Source: BAIKAL-G1 sp943369525 (GTDB taxonomy: Bacteria; Cyanobacteriota; Cyanobacteriia; PCC-6307; Cyanobiaceae). Taken from it: a stretch of DNA of 64,000 nt. The stretch covers positions 35,304 to 99,303 of the forward strand of contig CALRNL020000010.1 of the NCBI GenBank assembly GCA_943369525.1. Direction: 5' to 3'. Position 1 is the first letter of the stretch; each line of letters begins with the position of its first letter. Below the pieces are notes generated by a model. It made no database searches, was not told the DNA's origin, and saw only the letters and a program-made list of their open reading frames with translations. This document shows, piece by piece, positions 44,492-52,859 of this stretch. The translations under genes and the position numbers were made by a program.

Positions 44492-45628
44492 TTAAGCACC
44501 GATTAAGCCCTTGTGGACCTCAATCACCTGGGATGTCTTTGACCAGTCATCGCTGAAGCTGCCTAGGTGGGTGGCGCTAACTAGGCATTGGTAGCCCTCC
44601 CCCTGGCCCACGGCCTCCAGCAACAGCTGCTGGCGGGTCGGATCGAGCTCGGCCAGCACGTCATCGAGCAGGAGCAGGGGTGGTTCGCCCCAGAGTTGGC
44701 GCACCAGTTCGAGCTCCGCCAATTTCAGGGCCAACACCAGGCTGCGCTGCTGGCCGGCGGACCCATAGCGCCGGGCCGGCTGGCCGCCCAACTGCAGCTG
44801 GATTTCGTCCCGGTGGGGACCGACGCCGCATTGGCCCAGCCGCAGCTCGCTGTCCCGTTGCTGGCGCAGTTGCCAGGCCAGGGCCTCCCGCCAGGGGGCC
44901 TCGGCCTCCTCCCCCTCCAGCTGGGTGCCCGGTTGGTAGTGCAAGAGCAGTTGTTCGTTGCCGCCGCTGAGGTGCCGTTGCCAGGCGGCTGCCAGGGGTT
45001 CGAGCCGCAGCAGGGCCCGGCGCCGCCGCCGGTGCAGCCGCGTGCCGATTAAGGCCATCTGCTCGTCAAAGGCATCGAGTAGGTCGGCCAGGTGGGCGCC
45101 ACCCAGGCCGCGGCGCAGCAGCTGGGCCCGTTGGCGCAGCAGGCGGCCATAGCGGCTGAGCAGTTCGGCGTAGACCGGCTCCAGTTGCAGCACGACCCGG
45201 TCCAGCCATTGGCGCCGCAGGGCCGGTTCCCCCCGCACGAGTTCCAGGTCGAGGGCGCTGAAGCCCACGCAACGCAGGGGACCGACCAGATCCAATTGGC
45301 GCTCGAGCAGCTTGCCGTTGCGGCGGGCCTGGCGGCCCCCCTGGCGCCGCAGTTCCAGCTCGAGCACATCGGCCTGGCTGCACCCCACGCCATCCCCTCG
45401 CCCGCCACAGAGCCCCCGCACCAGGGCCGTGGCTTGCCCCTGCTGGATCAGGTCCCGGTCGCTGCTGCAGCGGTGGGAGCGCAGGCTGCCGAGCAGCTCG
45501 ACCGCCTCGAGCAGGTTGGATTTGCCCTCGCCATTGCTGCCGATCACGAGCAGGCGCGGGGCTTCGATCGCCAGGCTCAGCTGCCCGTAGTTGCGGAAGT
45601 GGTGCAGCTCCAGGCGATGCAGCCGAAT
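44492..45628 (-). CDS. recF: DNA replication and repair protein RecF
   Basis: The 378-residue product has the SMC-like ATPase features of RecF: LHRLELHHFRNYGQLSL at the N-terminus, the P-loop GSNGEGKSN, a signature-like region (YGSAGQQRSLVLALKLAE) and Walker B PLLLLDDVLAELD. RecF loads RecA at gaps. No ATG, GTG or TTG exists between the in-frame stop (45650-45652) and the conserved N-terminus. The first canonical start, GTG at 45547, would remove the first beta strands. I therefore extend the gene to the ATT codon at 45626-45628, in the position of the usual start. Confidence 0.88.
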   Translation of the reverse strand: MRLHRLELHHFRNYGQLSLAIEAPRLLVIGSNGEGKSNLLEAVELLGSLRSHRCSSDRDLIQQGQATALVRGLCGGRGDGVGCSQADVLELELRRQGGRQARRNGKLLERQLDLVGPLRCVGFSALDLELVRGEPALRRQWLDRVVLQLEPVYAELLSRYGRLLRQRAQLLRRGLGGAHLADLLDAFDEQMALIGTRLHRRRRRALLRLEPLAAAWQRHLSGGNEQLLLHYQPGTQLEGEEAEAPWREALAWQLRQQRDSELRLGQCGVGPHRDEIQLQLGGQPARRYGSAGQQRSLVLALKLAELELVRQLWGEPPLLLLDDVLAELDPTRQQLLLEAVGQGEGYQCLVSATHLGSFSDDWSKTSQVIEVHKGLIGA

Positions 45629-45714
45629 GGGTCTGGGGCCGTCTGCGGTTTAAGGTAAGTCCCACGGCTTGGCTCCAGGCCTGCCGTGCCGTGCAGACCC
45701 TTGGGTCTTGGCAT

Positions 45715-45788
45715 GGGCATGTAGCTCAGTTGGATAGAGCGTCAGATTCCGGTTCTGAAAGTCGGGGGTTCGAGTCCCTCCATGCTCG
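45715..45788 (+). tRNA. tRNA-Arg(CCG)
   Basis: Acceptor GGGCATG/CATGCTC (one G-T pair), D-arm AGCTCAGTTGGATAGAGC, anticodon loop TTCCGGT (anticodon CCG) and T-arm GGGTTCGAGTCCC over 74 nt. No CCA is encoded. Confidence 0.97.
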
Positions 45789-45853
45789 TTGAATCAAAGG
45801 CAGGGGACATCCACGCTTGGACTGCCGATCAGGCCTTCCCAACCGAGATGCCC

Positions 45854-46330
45854 CTAGCCCAGCCCCAATCCCATCGCCCGGATGCCACCGGGATCCACCA
45901 CAAAGCCCTGTTCGCCCAGGGCTTTCACCGCTTCGGGCGGGGCTGAGAGCGAAATACTGCATCCGGGTAGCTCCCGCCGCAGCCGCGTTAGGGCGGTGGC
46001 GACGAGCACTAACACCACCTGGTCCCGGTGGGGATCGCCGGGATGGCCGCTGAGGTTCCAGAGATTGGCATTGAGGGCCAGGTCACTGGTGGCCCGCACG
46101 AAACCCACCAGCTCCCCTGCCGGATTGCGCACGCTCAGGTGCCAGATGCTGCGTTGCAGCGCCAACTGGAGCCGCTCCGGTTGGCGGGGCGGGTCGCCGC
46201 AGACCAGGAGCAGGTCCTGCAATTCCGTGGCGGCGAGGGGGGCGCCGCTCTCGATCCCGTAGCCCTGGGGCAGGGCGGGCGGCACCGGCTGGTTGCGAAA
46301 GGGGATCAAAAGGGATTGGATCGTCTTCAA
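45854..46330 (-). CDS. GNAT family N-acetyltransferase
   Basis: The 158-residue product shows the GNAT pattern: a hydrophobic beta strand GELVGFVRATSD, a strand/pyrophosphate-loop region (WNLSGHPGDPHRDQVVLVLVATALTRLRR) and a C-terminal ALGEQGFVVDPGGIRAMGLGL. The acetyl-CoA binding motif (Q/RxxGxG/A) is replaced by a PHRDQ stretch, so activity is uncertain. Its start overlaps the ppc stop by ATGA, making it the last gene of the trpE-gshA-ppc chain. The substrate is unknown. Confidence 0.75.
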   Translation of the reverse strand: MKTIQSLLIPFRNQPVPPALPQGYGIESGAPLAATELQDLLLVCGDPPRQPERLQLALQRSIWHLSVRNPAGELVGFVRATSDLALNANLWNLSGHPGDPHRDQVVLVLVATALTRLRRELPGCSISLSAPPEAVKALGEQGFVVDPGGIRAMGLGLG

Positions 46331-49300
46331 CCTGTATTGCGCATGCCGGCGGCAATGCCATTGATGGTGAGCAGGGCGCCCCGCAGCAGTTCGCTGCGGC
46401 TGTAGGTGCGGCCGTCGTCACCGCCGTCGCTGCTGGCCTCACTCATGGGCGGCTGGCGGTTCTGGTCGCGCAGGCGCCGCAGCAGGGCCACCTGCAGGAA
46501 GCCCAGGGGAATGATCGTGCGGTTGCGCAGATCCACCGACAGCTGCAGGGCCGGGTCGCCATCGAGCAGGCGCCCGTGGCCACTGATCTTCAGCACCAGG
46601 TCGCGGGTCAGGACGAATTCCGAGGCAATTACCTGGAAAATCGCCTCGAACGACTCCCGGTGGCTGGGCCTGCCCAGGGCCTGCACGTAGTGGTGGGCCA
46701 GGTCGAGATCCACCTTGGAGAGGGTCATCTCCACCTTTGAGATGAGCATGCGGAAGAAGGGCCAGCGCTGGTAGAGGCGCTGCAGCAGCTCCAGCTGTTC
46801 AAGATCGCGGTCGAGCTCCTCCTGTAGGGCGGCACCCACCCCAAACCAGCTGGGCAACAGGAAGCGGCTCTGGGTCCAGCCAAACACCCAGGGGATCGCC
46901 CGCAGGCTGGAGAGGTCCTTGGCGCCACTCTTGCGCCGGGCCGGCCGGCTGGAGATCTGCAGCTTGCTGATTTCTTCGATCGGGGTGACCTGCTGGAAGA
47001 AGGCCACCAGGTCGGGATTGTCGTGCACCAGGCTGCGGTAGTGCTGGCGCGAGCGGGCCGCCAGCCGCACCATTAGGGCGTTCCAGCTGGGGGTGTCGTC
47101 CACATGGCTGGTCACCAAGCTGTTCTGCAACACCGCCGTGGTGACCGTTTCCAGGTTGTAGAGCGCTAGCTCCGGCAGGGAATACTTGGAGGCGAGCACT
47201 TCGCCCTGCTCGGTGATCTTGATGCGGCCATTGAGGGTGCCGCTGGGTTGGGCCAGGATCGCCTGGTAGGCCGGGCCGCCGCCCCGGCCGACCGAGCCAC
47301 CGCGGCCATGGAAGATGCGCAGGGCAACGCCATGGTCGGTGGCTAGTTGCTGCAGGGCAATCTGGGCCCGATGAATCTCCCAGTTGCTCGAGAGGAAGCC
47401 GGAATCTTTATTGCTGTCGGAATAACCGAGCATTAACTCCTGCAGGGGCTGGCCTGCCCCATTGCTGCTAGCCAGGAGCTGGCGATAAAAGGGTTCGTTG
47501 AACAGGCGCTCCATCACCGCCGGCGCGCCCTGGAGATCCTCAACGGTTTCAAACAGGGGCACCACCAACAGGTTGGAGTGCTGGGTCTTCGGGTCCAGCA
47601 GACCCGCTTCCTTGGCCAGCAGCAACACCTCCAGCAGGTCGGAGACCGTGTGGCTCATCGAGATGATGTAGGTGCGGCAGATGCGCGAGCCAAATTCCTG
47701 CTGCAGGCGCTGCAGCAGCCGGAAGACATCGAGGGTATCGGCCGTGGCCGCGCTCCAGCGGGCTGCGGCCGATACCAGGGGCCTCCGGGTCCGTAATTCC
47801 TCGAGCAACCAGGCGATGCGCTGCTCCTCATCCATCTCGCCGTAGGCCAGGGGGAGTTGCAGGTAGCGGCTCAGTTCGTCGAGGGCATCGCTGTGGCGGG
47901 TGCTCTCCTGGCGAATGTCGAGGCTGGCCAGGGTGAAGCCAAAGATATGCACCTGGCTGACCAGCTTTTGCAGCGGTTCGCAGCTCAGGCCCGTGGCCTC
48001 CAGGCTGTCGCCAATCAGCTCAAGATCGTTGCGGAATTCGGCAACTGCGGTGTAGTGGAGGTCCTGGATGGGTTGGCCGCCCAGGATGCCGTCGTCGGTG
48101 GAGGTGGAGCCATCAATCGGTGACTCCCAACTGCTGGCGGCCAGCTGCTGGTTGCGCTGATGGGTGAGGCGCAGGCGCTCCAGGGTGTAGCTCAACTTGA
48201 GCCGATAGGGCTCAAGCCGGTAGCGGGCGGCCCGCTCCTCGTAGATCTCCGGAAAGCGCAGCCGGTCCATCTCCAGGGATTCCAGCAGCGGGGCGCTCAC
48301 CTGGCTCCACTGCATTGAAATGCTGAGTTGGTCCCGGAGCCCCTGCACGGCGCTGATGTAGCGCTCCAGCATCAACTGGCGCTGGTAACAGGCGGTGCGC
48401 CAGGTGATCTCCGGGGTCACCGAGGGGTTGCCATCCCGGTCCGAGCCCACCCAGGAGCCGAAGGTACAGAAGGCATCCTGGGGCGGCACCACATCCGGAT
48501 AGCTGGCCTGGAGGGCGCCATGGATGCGTTGGCGCAGCTGGGGCATGGCCTCAAACAGCACCTGCTGGAAATAGTGGAGGGCGTAATCCACCTCATCGAG
48601 CACCGATGGCTTGAACTGGTGCAGTTCATCGGTGCGCCACCACAGCCGGATCTCCTCTTCCAGCTGCAGGCGCAGGCTGGGGCGATCGTCGAGGTTGAGC
48701 AGGTCGCTTTGCTGCAACTTCTGGATCAGGGCCGCCACCCGCCGCTGCTTATGGCGCACGGTATGGCGCACGATTTCGGTGGGGTGGGCCGTGAACACCA
48801 GGCGGATGTCGAGTTCGCGCAGCAACTGTTCGAGCTGGGCCGGCGGCAGGCCCAAGCCCCGCAGGCGGGTGAACAGTTCCCGGAAGGTGGCCGGCTGGGT
48901 CTGGCTGGCCAGGGGCGGCACAAACGGATCACTGAGGCCGCTGGGGTGCTGGACCTTGAGGCTGGCCAGGTAGCTGTCTTCCTCGATGTGTTGCTCGAGG
49001 ATGTTGACCAGCTGGAAATAGAGGGAAAAGGCCCGGGCGGCGGCAATCGCCTCGGCCAGGTCCATCTCCCGGATCAGTTGCACGATCGCGTCCGCGGCCA
49101 CGGCCGTTTCGGTCGGGGCCCCGGGCCGGCGGTCGGCCGGGCCATCGCCGCCACTCAGCGCCTTGAGCCGAAGCAGCCGCTCGGCCTGCAGCGGTGGGCA
49201 CTCGCTGCGCAGCACGGTCTGCCAGAGGTCCTCCACCAGGTCCAACCGCTCGCCCAGCAGCTGGGTCACCTGGGGGGCCGGCTGGGGTTGGGGGGATTCG

Positions 49301-49395
49301 GAGCCGGGCGCCTCGATCGCGTCGCCCGGGGTCTCGATGGCGGGCAGGGGCTGCCGCATGGGGGCCGAAGGGGCGGGCGAAGGTTCCATGATCAT
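46327..49395 (-). CDS. ppc: Phosphoenolpyruvate carboxylase
   Basis: The 1022-residue product fixes bicarbonate onto PEP to give oxaloacetate, the main anaplerotic entry to C4 acids in cyanobacteria. Catalytic signatures are FTAHPTEIVRHTVRHK, VGSDRDGNPSVTP, MLGYSDSNKDSGFLSSNW and FHGRGGSVGRGGGP, and the C-terminus ends RNTG. The N-terminal 45 residues are Pro/Glu-rich and not conserved. The ATG at 49395 overlaps the gshA stop (ATGA); a second ATG follows at 49389. The open frame further upstream is antisense-like noise within gshA. Confidence 0.98.
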   Translation of the reverse strand: MIMEPSPAPSAPMRQPLPAIETPGDAIEAPGSESPQPQPAPQVTQLLGERLDLVEDLWQTVLRSECPPLQAERLLRLKALSGGDGPADRRPGAPTETAVAADAIVQLIREMDLAEAIAAARAFSLYFQLVNILEQHIEEDSYLASLKVQHPSGLSDPFVPPLASQTQPATFRELFTRLRGLGLPPAQLEQLLRELDIRLVFTAHPTEIVRHTVRHKQRRVAALIQKLQQSDLLNLDDRPSLRLQLEEEIRLWWRTDELHQFKPSVLDEVDYALHYFQQVLFEAMPQLRQRIHGALQASYPDVVPPQDAFCTFGSWVGSDRDGNPSVTPEITWRTACYQRQLMLERYISAVQGLRDQLSISMQWSQVSAPLLESLEMDRLRFPEIYEERAARYRLEPYRLKLSYTLERLRLTHQRNQQLAASSWESPIDGSTSTDDGILGGQPIQDLHYTAVAEFRNDLELIGDSLEATGLSCEPLQKLVSQVHIFGFTLASLDIRQESTRHSDALDELSRYLQLPLAYGEMDEEQRIAWLLEELRTRRPLVSAAARWSAATADTLDVFRLLQRLQQEFGSRICRTYIISMSHTVSDLLEVLLLAKEAGLLDPKTQHSNLLVVPLFETVEDLQGAPAVMERLFNEPFYRQLLASSNGAGQPLQELMLGYSDSNKDSGFLSSNWEIHRAQIALQQLATDHGVALRIFHGRGGSVGRGGGPAYQAILAQPSGTLNGRIKITEQGEVLASKYSLPELALYNLETVTTAVLQNSLVTSHVDDTPSWNALMVRLAARSRQHYRSLVHDNPDLVAFFQQVTPIEEISKLQISSRPARRKSGAKDLSSLRAIPWVFGWTQSRFLLPSWFGVGAALQEELDRDLEQLELLQRLYQRWPFFRMLISKVEMTLSKVDLDLAHHYVQALGRPSHRESFEAIFQVIASEFVLTRDLVLKISGHGRLLDGDPALQLSVDLRNRTIIPLGFLQVALLRRLRDQNRQPPMSEASSDGGDDGRTYSRSELLRGALLTINGIAAGMRNTG

Positions 49396-50549
49396 CCCAA
49401 AGGGCTTAGCGCGTCTGTCGCCACTGGTGCGTTCAGCGCGCTTTCTCGCTCGGCCATGGCCTTGGCGCTGGCGGCCACGATCGCGGCAATTGGCATCCCC
49501 TGGCCCATCCGCTCCAGCCAGCGCATGGCCTGGTTGCCGCCGGCCAGCACCGTTTGAAGGGGAGCCAGCGTGGCCCTCAGATTCAGCTGGTCCGCCAGGG
49601 AGGTGAGGGCCTCCAGGTCGCCACCTATCCAATCGGCGGCCCCGATCGGCTCCCCCGTGCGCCAGTGGCGCAGGGTCGCCTGCAGGCTGGCGCGGGCCGC
49701 GGCCCGGTCATTGGCATCGGCCAGCTCAGCCAGCTCCTCGGGGCTGAGCTGGCTCGCGCGTTGGGGATCGTGGCCGGCGGGATCGGCCAGCAATTGCTGG
49801 ATGCGCAGTTCGCAGTAGGCGGTGATGGCCAGCAGCAGGGCAGGATCGGTCACCAGGTCGCAGATGCGCAGTTCGAGGCGATTGAGCCCATGGGGGCGGT
49901 TGTCGCCGTTGGGCCGCACCGATGTCCAGAGGTGGCGCACGTTTTGCATGGCGCCGCTGTCCAGTTGCTGCTCCACCCAGGCGATGTAGTGGCCGTGGTT
50001 GCCAAACAGGGGCACCTGGAGGGGTGTGAGCGGGAACTGCAACCAGCGTTGGGAGTGGGCCCCGGTGGCGACGCCATCGAGGAAAGGGGAGCTGGCGCTG
50101 AGGGCCAGCAGCAGGGCGGCTTCGCAGCGGATCAGGCGGCAGGCGGCGAAGAGGGCGTCCATGTCGGTGAGCCCCAGGTTGATGTGCACGCTGGCCGTGA
50201 CCACCTGGGTGCCGTAGGTGGTTTCGATGTAGTCGTGGTATGGGTTGGCCGGGTTGGAGCGTTCAAAGCGGCGGCTGTCCCCCAGGCTCAAGGTGCTCCC
50301 CGGCAGGATCGTTAGTCCCCGCTGGGCCAGCCAGGCCCTCAGGCGCCGGCGAGGTTCGAGCAGCAGCTCCAGCTGGCGCTGGTAGCTGGCATCGGGGGGG
50401 GTGATGTATTCGAGGTTGCGGTGGTCCGGCTCGGTCACGAAGCCGTCCAGGGCCGCCGCCGCCGCCGGTGAACAACCGACCACGGTGCCGTCGGGGCGGC
50501 CGGTGAATAGCTCCACCTCAAATCCCTTCAGCAGCAGGTCGCCGCTCAC
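49392..50549 (-). CDS. gshA: Glutamate-cysteine ligase, cyanobacterial type
   Basis: The 385-residue product matches the cyanobacterial glutamate-cysteine ligase family that makes gamma-glutamylcysteine, the first step of glutathione synthesis. Recognisable segments are LLLKGFEVELFTGRPDG, FVTEPDHRNLEYITPP, ILPGSTLSLGD and VRPNGDNRPHGLNRLELRICD. It overlaps trpE upstream and ppc downstream by 4 nt each (ATGA), so the three are likely translated together. Confidence 0.93.
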   Translation of the reverse strand: MSGDLLLKGFEVELFTGRPDGTVVGCSPAAAAALDGFVTEPDHRNLEYITPPDASYQRQLELLLEPRRRLRAWLAQRGLTILPGSTLSLGDSRRFERSNPANPYHDYIETTYGTQVVTASVHINLGLTDMDALFAACRLIRCEAALLLALSASSPFLDGVATGAHSQRWLQFPLTPLQVPLFGNHGHYIAWVEQQLDSGAMQNVRHLWTSVRPNGDNRPHGLNRLELRICDLVTDPALLLAITAYCELRIQQLLADPAGHDPQRASQLSPEELAELADANDRAAARASLQATLRHWRTGEPIGAADWIGGDLEALTSLADQLNLRATLAPLQTVLAGGNQAMRWLERMGQGMPIAAIVAASAKAMAERESALNAPVATDALSPLG

Positions 50550-52144
50550 AGGCCCGCCTCGGCGCTGGCGGTGCTGCTGGAATTGCTATTGGGGCGTGGT
50601 TGCAGGCAGGCCAGGGCCTTGAGCATGCCCCGGGCCTTGTTGAGGGTCTCCTGGTATTCGGCCGCCGGCTGGGAATCGGCCACCAGGCCGGCGCCGGCCT
50701 GCACCTGTACGCGCCAGCCGCCCTGGGGCGCTGGCAACACCACCATGGTGCGGATCGTGATTGCCGTATTCAGGGCGCCGCCCAGGTCCATGGCGCCATA
50801 AACGCCCGAATAGGGCCCGCGGGCATCGGGTTCGAGGGCATGGATGAGCTGCATGGCCCTGATTTTGGGGGCACCGCTGACCGTACCGGCCGGGAAGGAG
50901 GCCATCAGCAGGTCCCACACATCCCGCTCGCCCTGCAGCAGCCCTTCCACCTCGCTCACGATGTGCATCACGTGGGAGTAGCGCTCGATCACCATCAACT
51001 CCGTGACCTGAACACTGCCCGGTTGGCAGACCCGGCCCAGGTCGTTGCGGCCCAGATCCACCAGCATCACGTGTTCGGCCCGCTCCTTGGGATCGGCCAG
51101 CAGATCCGCCTCAAGGGCCCGGTCCTCGGCTTCGTTAGCGCCGCGGGGCCGGGTACCGGCGATCGGCCGCAGGGAGGCCTTGACGGCGCCGGGGCCCCCT
51201 GGGGCGCTGGGGTCGGGTGGATCGGCCTTCACCATCACCTCCGGGCTGGAGCCGATCAGGTACCAGCCGCCGAAGTTGAAGAAGGCCATGTAGGGGGATG
51301 GGTTGACCATCCGCAGGCTGCGGTAGAGCTCAAACGGCTCCCGATCGATCCAGGTTTCCAGTCGCTGGCTCAGTACCAGCTGGAACACATCTCCGGCGGC
51401 GATGTGCTCCTTGGCAGTCACCACCGCCGCCTCGAAATCGTCGCGGCTGCGGTTGCTGCGGGTGTCGAGGTCCAGGTTGGGGCTGTCGTGCCACGCCAGG
51501 GGGGTGACCCCGGGGGGTAGGGGCTGGTGCATCTTCTGCTCCAGGGCCGTAATCCGGGCTAAGGCGGCGGTGTAGGCCCGCTCCGGATCGCCGGCGGCCT
51601 CGCCCTCGGCCGTGAGGTCGGCGTAGGCCACGGCCGTGATCTGGCGCCTCACCTGGTCGAAGATCAACAGGCTGTCGGCCAGCATCCAGCAGCCATCGGG
51701 CGGGGCGCCCTCGGGGCTGGCGTGGACGGGCACGCTCGGCTCGATCCAGCGGATGAGCTCGTAACCCCAGAAGCCAAACAGCTGGCCCACCGGGGGCAGG
51801 CCCGGCACGGCCCCGCTCCGGTAGGGGGCCAGCACCTGGCGCATCAGCGCAAACGGGTTGCCTTGGTGCTGCTGGCTGCGGCCGTCACGCCAGTGCTGAA
51901 CCGCCTGGTCGGCGCGCACGGTGAGGGTCCAGAGGGGGTCGCTGACCACAAAGCTCCAGCGGCCCACCTGTTCGCCCCCTTCGACCGATTCCAGCAACAC
52001 ACCGTGGTTTGAGCCCGAACCCACCTTGAGCCAGGTGCTCAGGGGGGTCTCCAGGTCAGCCGGCCAGCGCCGGGCAATCGGAATGAACGTGCTGCCGGCC
52101 GCGACCTGGTCCAGGAAGGCGGCGCGAGCGGGGGTGGGCATCAC
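50546..52144 (-). CDS. trpE: Anthranilate synthase component I
   Basis: The 532-residue product converts chorismate to anthranilate with a TrpG amidotransferase, which is encoded elsewhere. The N-terminal tryptophan feedback motif is LLESVEGGEQVGRWSF. The chorismate-binding half contains GDVFQLVLSQR, SPEVMVKA, PIAGTRPRG, EHVMLVDLGRNDLG, FPAGTVSGAPKIRAM and GPYSGVYG. It is the first gene of the trpE-gshA-ppc-GNAT chain and lies after psaD, separated by a strong terminator. Confidence 0.97.
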   Translation of the reverse strand: MMPTPARAAFLDQVAAGSTFIPIARRWPADLETPLSTWLKVGSGSNHGVLLESVEGGEQVGRWSFVVSDPLWTLTVRADQAVQHWRDGRSQQHQGNPFALMRQVLAPYRSGAVPGLPPVGQLFGFWGYELIRWIEPSVPVHASPEGAPPDGCWMLADSLLIFDQVRRQITAVAYADLTAEGEAAGDPERAYTAALARITALEQKMHQPLPPGVTPLAWHDSPNLDLDTRSNRSRDDFEAAVVTAKEHIAAGDVFQLVLSQRLETWIDREPFELYRSLRMVNPSPYMAFFNFGGWYLIGSSPEVMVKADPPDPSAPGGPGAVKASLRPIAGTRPRGANEAEDRALEADLLADPKERAEHVMLVDLGRNDLGRVCQPGSVQVTELMVIERYSHVMHIVSEVEGLLQGERDVWDLLMASFPAGTVSGAPKIRAMQLIHALEPDARGPYSGVYGAMDLGGALNTAITIRTMVVLPAPQGGWRVQVQAGAGLVADSQPAAEYQETLNKARGMLKALACLQPRPNSNSSSTASAEAGL

Positions 52145-52158
52145 GGCGATGGGCAGGC

Positions 52159-52183
52159 AAAAAAAACGGGGCGCCTGGCCCCG
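52159..52183 (-). terminator. Intrinsic terminator between psaD and trpE
   Basis: On the minus strand a 6-bp CGGGGC/GCCCCG stem with a 5-nt loop is followed by eight T. It ends the psaD transcript 15 nt before the trpE start. Confidence 0.9.
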
Positions 52184-52235
52184 CCTTTATAAATGCAGCG
52201 GTGACCGCTTCAGGACCGGAACCCAGGGGTTGGGC

Positions 52236-52667
52236 TCAGGAGTCAAAGGTGTTGCGACCGCTGAACTTGAGGTTGGCGGGGTTAGGGTTTTGGCCAATGC
52301 GACGGGCGTTGTGGCCGACGATGGCACGGCCCTCGTTCACTTTCTCGGGGAACACACCATCTTTGGGATGGAGGAATTCGGTGTCACCACCAGGGAAGAT
52401 GCGGTAGATCTTGAAATCTTCGATGCGGGGCTTGAACTTGGTGCGCAGTTGGGTGCCCAGGGCCAGGCACTGTTCCTTGCGGGCGAAATACATGATGTTT
52501 TCGCCTTCGTTCATCTCGGCAGCCCCACCGGTGGGCAGTTCGAAAACCTGGGCCATGCTGCTGGTCCAGGTGATCGCGTACTTCTCTTCCGTCTCAGCGG
52601 CGTTGAGGAGGCCGCCTGTGCTGCCGACGTACTTCGGGAGATGACCGCTCAGCGCCGTTGCTGTCAT
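52236..52667 (-). CDS. psaD: Photosystem I subunit II (PsaD)
   Basis: The 143-residue product is the stromal/cytoplasmic subunit of photosystem I that docks ferredoxin and stabilises PsaC. Family signatures are STGGLLNAAETEEKYAITW, GENIMYFARKEQCLALGTQLR, IYRIFPGGDTEFLHPKDGVFPEKVNEGR and a C-terminal GRNTFDS. It is monocistronic, with about 190 nt upstream and a terminator downstream. Confidence 0.98.
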   Translation of the reverse strand: MTATALSGHLPKYVGSTGGLLNAAETEEKYAITWTSSMAQVFELPTGGAAEMNEGENIMYFARKEQCLALGTQLRTKFKPRIEDFKIYRIFPGGDTEFLHPKDGVFPEKVNEGRAIVGHNARRIGQNPNPANLKFSGRNTFDS

Positions 52668-52859
52668 GGCTGTTCTAGAGGGGGAGTCGGCGGGCCGTTT
52701 CGAGCGGAAACTAGCACCGAGATCTGGGCGATTCCGGGCTAGGGGCCCCTCTCTTCACACCCGTCAACAAACGGCCGTGGCCGCCGTTCTCCCGGGCCTA
52801 ATCGGCCCCTTCTCGGCGCATCCCCCGTCCCTTGGCTGGGGCAAGCGCCTGGCGCCGCC
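52668..52859 (-). promoter_or_regulatory. psaD upstream region
   Basis: About 190 nt before psaD. On the minus strand it contains CGGTGCTAGTT (52709-52719), the reverse complement of the 11-mer repeated upstream of recA; TGCTAGTTT could hold the -10 element. Promoter assignment is tentative. Confidence 0.35.

Noticed and set aside
49396..49632. Upstream extension of ppc
   Set aside because: It overlaps gshA out of frame and shows no PEPC similarity; the ATGA overlap at 49392-49395 gives a natural start.
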